Part shown: in pieces, positions 61,754 to 64,000 of the stretch
Position numbering within the stretch: the first letter of the stretch is position 1
How the letters are laid out: each line of letters starts with the position of its first letter
Assembly (NCBI RefSeq): GCF_005886875.1
Contig: NZ_PNBY01000009.1
Coordinates: 1 to 64,000 of the forward strand
Reading direction: 5' to 3'
DNA from: Pseudoalteromonas aurantia
Lineage (GTDB): Bacteria; Pseudomonadota; Gammaproteobacteria; Enterobacterales; Alteromonadaceae
Length of the DNA: 64,000 nt
Program-made: the position numbers and the translations under genes
The notes under the pieces: model-generated
Seen by the model: only the letters and a program-made list of their open reading frames with translations
Database searches by the model: none
What the model was told of the DNA's origin: nothing

Positions 61754-64000
61754 TTACTTATTAAGCGTAGCAATTGACGCAGCAGCCAAACCTAATTGGT
61801 AAATAATCTGTGTCGCAGTGCTCCACAAGGTCAAGCTGTCTAAATGTTGAGAATCAAGCGGCACAACAATAGTATCGCCTGGTGAAAGCTGGCTGCCAAC
61901 TTGGTTTACTGCAAACCATGAACCGCTGTCATTTGGTAACTCAACTGAGCCATTGGCTTTAATGATATAAATGCGGTCTTCATCTGCTTTTTGCTTAAAT
62001 CCACCGCTGGCCTTGATATACCCATTCACATCTTTATTCGCATCATAAATATGGGTTGATGCGAGGTTCACTTCACCAATCACACTAACCGAATCTTGAA
62101 TAGCAGGAATATAGAGCGCATCTTGACCTTCCAGTTGCAGGCTTTGTGACGAAGGGTTGTCTAAATCAATCACCAGTCGTCCTACGGCTTCAAGTTTTGA
62201 TAAGTCTTTCAAAATTTGGTCTAAATTTTCATAAGGTAATTCTGCACTAGCGGTCTTGCTTTGACGTTGAAAGCTATTGGTGACAATATCTCGTCTTAGC
62301 TCTTGCGTTAATCTCTGGATTTGCGATTTTTCTTTACGCTTGATTGACTCACGCGTAAAAATTGCGGCTTCTTTATGGGCAAATTCACTGAAACCACCAG
62401 CTCGCTTGACTAAGCTCTCTAACGTTTCCCCTCTTTGAATTGTGTAAGTACCAGGGAACATCACTTCACCCACTACTTCTACTTCTAATCGCTCATGCCA
62501 ATTTGGCTTAGGGAATATATTAACAGTATCTTTGCTTTGTAATGTGTGATTGGCAGCACTAAGCTCAGCACGTGCATTAAATTGGATATGCTCTACTTGC
62601 TTCAGATCATTGCCGTAAACCCGCGTAAGCTCTACCTTTTCTAGATAGGCTGATTCTAAAAAGCCCCCTCCGGCTGCAACAGCCATGGTAAAGTTGGCAT
62701 TATTTGGTAAAGGGTACACACCCGGAAATTTAACCCTGCCATTTACGGCAAACAATTTTGCTGGATCTGAAGCAGTCGCTTGCTTTTGTAGCTTAGCAAT
62801 AATCGGCTTCAAAAGGTTATGACGACTAAAAACGGCATACTCTTCTTCTTTGACTTCGTCATCTTCTTCAAACAACGCATTTATACTGCTAATGACTTCC
62901 TCTTCCTCTTCGGAAAAGTCAAATTCATCATCTTCTTTTACGCCAATGAACTTAAGGAACTCGTCACGTTCGTACTGCTCCCATAACTCTATGTTTTCTT
63001 TTAGCTTGAGCTGTTCTTGACTATAAGCCAAACTTTTCAACGTGGCTTCTTCATCAGCTTTTAGATCATATCGGCTAAATACAATGATCGTATCGTTACT
63101 TTTCAGTTCTAGATTAGATTCATTATCCACTAAGATGTTTTCTGGAGAAAACTGTAAAACCTCAACATCTCCTTCCAAGTTAACTTCACGAATAACCAAC
63201 GCATACGAGAAGTCAGCTATTGGTAAAATGTCATCTCTTGGACTGGTAAATACGTCACGTACTGTTTTACCTTTATGCCACTCATAATTACCAGGGCTTG
63301 TTACTGCCCCAATTAACGTGATGGTATTTTTCATCCGTTGTGAAGCTGGATTAACAACAATCTCATCGCCATTCATTGGCTTATACTGTGTTGCATTATT
63401 AAAGTTCACATTCAATGTAACCCGAGAGCCAAACCCATTAAAACGCGATACAACCACTTTATTTTTGTTTGCACTGGCTTTAAAGCCGCCCGACATCGCA
63501 ATGACACTTTGTGCGTCATCCGTCTCAACAAGCTCGAAAATAGCTTTACGCGTTACCTCGCCCTTAATTTTAATCTTTTTCGAAGCAGGTGGGATAAATA
63601 CCACATCCCCTGGTTTTAAGCTTACGTCTTTTGAGCTGTCCCCAAACAACAATAAGTCATAGAGGTCAAATGTCGTGATCTCTTTACCTGCGCGCTTCAC
63701 CTTAATCTTTCGCAAAGAACCCAATTCATTAACGCCACCGCCGACAAACAACGCATGAGTTACCGTTGCCAAAGGAGACACGGTGTAACTGCCAGGCTTA
63801 TATGCTTCACCCACAACCATTATGCGCATGGCGTTAAGCTGCCCCATACTGACAAAGGCTCTAACACCTATCATTTCTTCAGATATTTTATTTTTAACGA
63901 GTTCTTTTAACTCACGAAATGATAGACCAATTACGTGTACAGGCGATAAATTTGGGATCGCTAAACGCCCTTCGCGATCAACCTGAACTTCATGCTCTTT
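61754..64000 (-). CDS. SLBB-repeat polysaccharide export protein (5' end outside the window)
   Basis: 749 codons are visible and the frame stays open to the window edge, so the start lies outside; internal ATGs such as 63874 are not the true start. The first visible residues (VDREGRLAIPNLSPVHVIGL, LKELVKNKI) belong to a polysaccharide-export domain. Then come about five SLBB/Wza-type beta-grasp domains (MVVGEAYKPGSYTV, IKGEVTRKAIFEL, LIGAVTSPGNYEW, VNGRVKFPGVYPL, VVGEVMFPGTYTI, VIGEVNLASTHIY). An acidic insert (~62840-62940, FSEEEEE and EEDDEVKEEE) sits in the middle. It ends in a hydrophobic Ala/Leu helix. Resembles WbfF/OtnA-type large outer-membrane or periplasmic export proteins of Vibrio and Pseudoalteromonas O-antigen/capsule loci. 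Confidence 0.85.
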   Translation of the reverse strand, partial: KEHEVQVDREGRLAIPNLSPVHVIGLSFRELKELVKNKISEEMIGVRAFVSMGQLNAMRIMVVGEAYKPGSYTVSPLATVTHALFVGGGVNELGSLRKIKVKRAGKEITTFDLYDLLLFGDSSKDVSLKPGDVVFIPPASKKIKIKGEVTRKAIFELVETDDAQSVIAMSGGFKASANKNKVVVSRFNGFGSRVTLNVNFNNATQYKPMNGDEIVVNPASQRMKNTITLIGAVTSPGNYEWHKGKTVRDVFTSPRDDILPIADFSYALVIREVNLEGDVEVLQFSPENILVDNESNLELKSNDTIIVFSRYDLKADEEATLKSLAYSQEQLKLKENIELWEQYERDEFLKFIGVKEDDEFDFSEEEEEVISSINALFEEDDEVKEEEYAVFSRHNLLKPIIAKLQKQATASDPAKLFAVNGRVKFPGVYPLPNNANFTMAVAAGGGFLESAYLEKVELTRVYGNDLKQVEHIQFNARAELSAANHTLQSKDTVNIFPKPNWHERLEVEVVGEVMFPGTYTIQRGETLESLVKRAGGFSEFAHKEAAIFTRESIKRKEKSQIQRLTQELRRDIVTNSFQRQSKTASAELPYENLDQILKDLSKLEAVGRLVIDLDNPSSQSLQLEGQDALYIPAIQDSVSVIGEVNLASTHIYDANKDVNGYIKASGGFKQKADEDRIYIIKANGSVELPNDSGSWFAVNQVGSQLSPGDTIVVPLDSQHLDSLTLWSTATQIIYQLGLAAASIATLNK

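Overview
This window reads as a surface-polysaccharide and surface-protein locus of a marine gammaproteobacterium, most likely Pseudoalteromonas or a close Alteromonadales relative. That placement is inferred from moderately AT-rich DNA, WecA/Wza/RfaH-type systems, REP-like hairpin repeats of the GCGAGGC-ATAAA-GCCTCGC type, and the gene repertoire. I saw no rRNA, tRNA, CRISPR array, insertion sequence or phage genes. Almost everything from 6 kb to the right edge is on the minus strand and is transcribed from right to left.

Layout. (1) 0-1.6 kb: two arrays of ~82-90 bp hairpin repeats around a degenerate, N-terminally truncated tyrosine-recombinase-like gene. (2) 1.7-5.9 kb: a lipoprotein gene and a divergent yjbH-family outer-membrane gene. 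(3) 6.1-26.8 kb, module A: wza-wzb-wzc, a locus-encoded RfaH, a 680-base untranslated leader with a perfect ops element (GGCGGTAGCGTG), rmlBADC, a murA-murB pair, then an AT-rich strain-specific block (wzx, two acetyltransferases, three glycosyltransferases, wzy), ugd, a UDP-glucuronate 4-epimerase and a separate wecA. (4) 26.8-28 kb: a gene-free stretch of complex repeats related to those at the left end. (5) 28-49 kb, module B: vioA-like aminotransferase, acetyltransferase, wecF, wzx, an asparagine-synthetase-like gene, rmlBA (second copies), wzz, wzy (EpsG type), GT2, a second asparagine-synthetase-like gene, GT4, wecG, wecC, wecB, ugd (second copy), manC and manB. This resembles an enterobacterial-common-antigen pathway rebuilt for a larger repeat unit. 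(6) 49.2-50.5 kb: a cysteine-free secreted protein with a strong promoter, a structured 5' UTR and an EF-hand-like loop; a candidate S-layer protein. (7) 50.8-61.7 kb: a complete type II secretion-like operon (G-E-F-H-I-J-K-L-M-C?-D) led by a second wecA. (8) 61.8-64.0 kb: a large SLBB-repeat polysaccharide export protein, cut by the window end.

How the genes work together (inference). The two wecA genes could start two Wzx/Wzy-dependent glycans. Module A probably makes a polymer with rhamnose, a uronic acid and, through its own MurA/MurB pair, a lactyl-ether (muramic-type) sugar, exported by Wza/Wzc and antiterminated by the adjacent RfaH at ops. Module B probably makes a ManNAcA- and 4-acetamido-4,6-dideoxyhexose-containing polymer, possibly amidated. 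The type II-like system probably exports the abundant protein next to it, which may assemble on one of these glycans. The most novel points are the murA-murB pair, the secretion operon paired with an S-layer-like substrate, the in-locus RfaH/ops circuit and the repeat-flanked recombinase relic.
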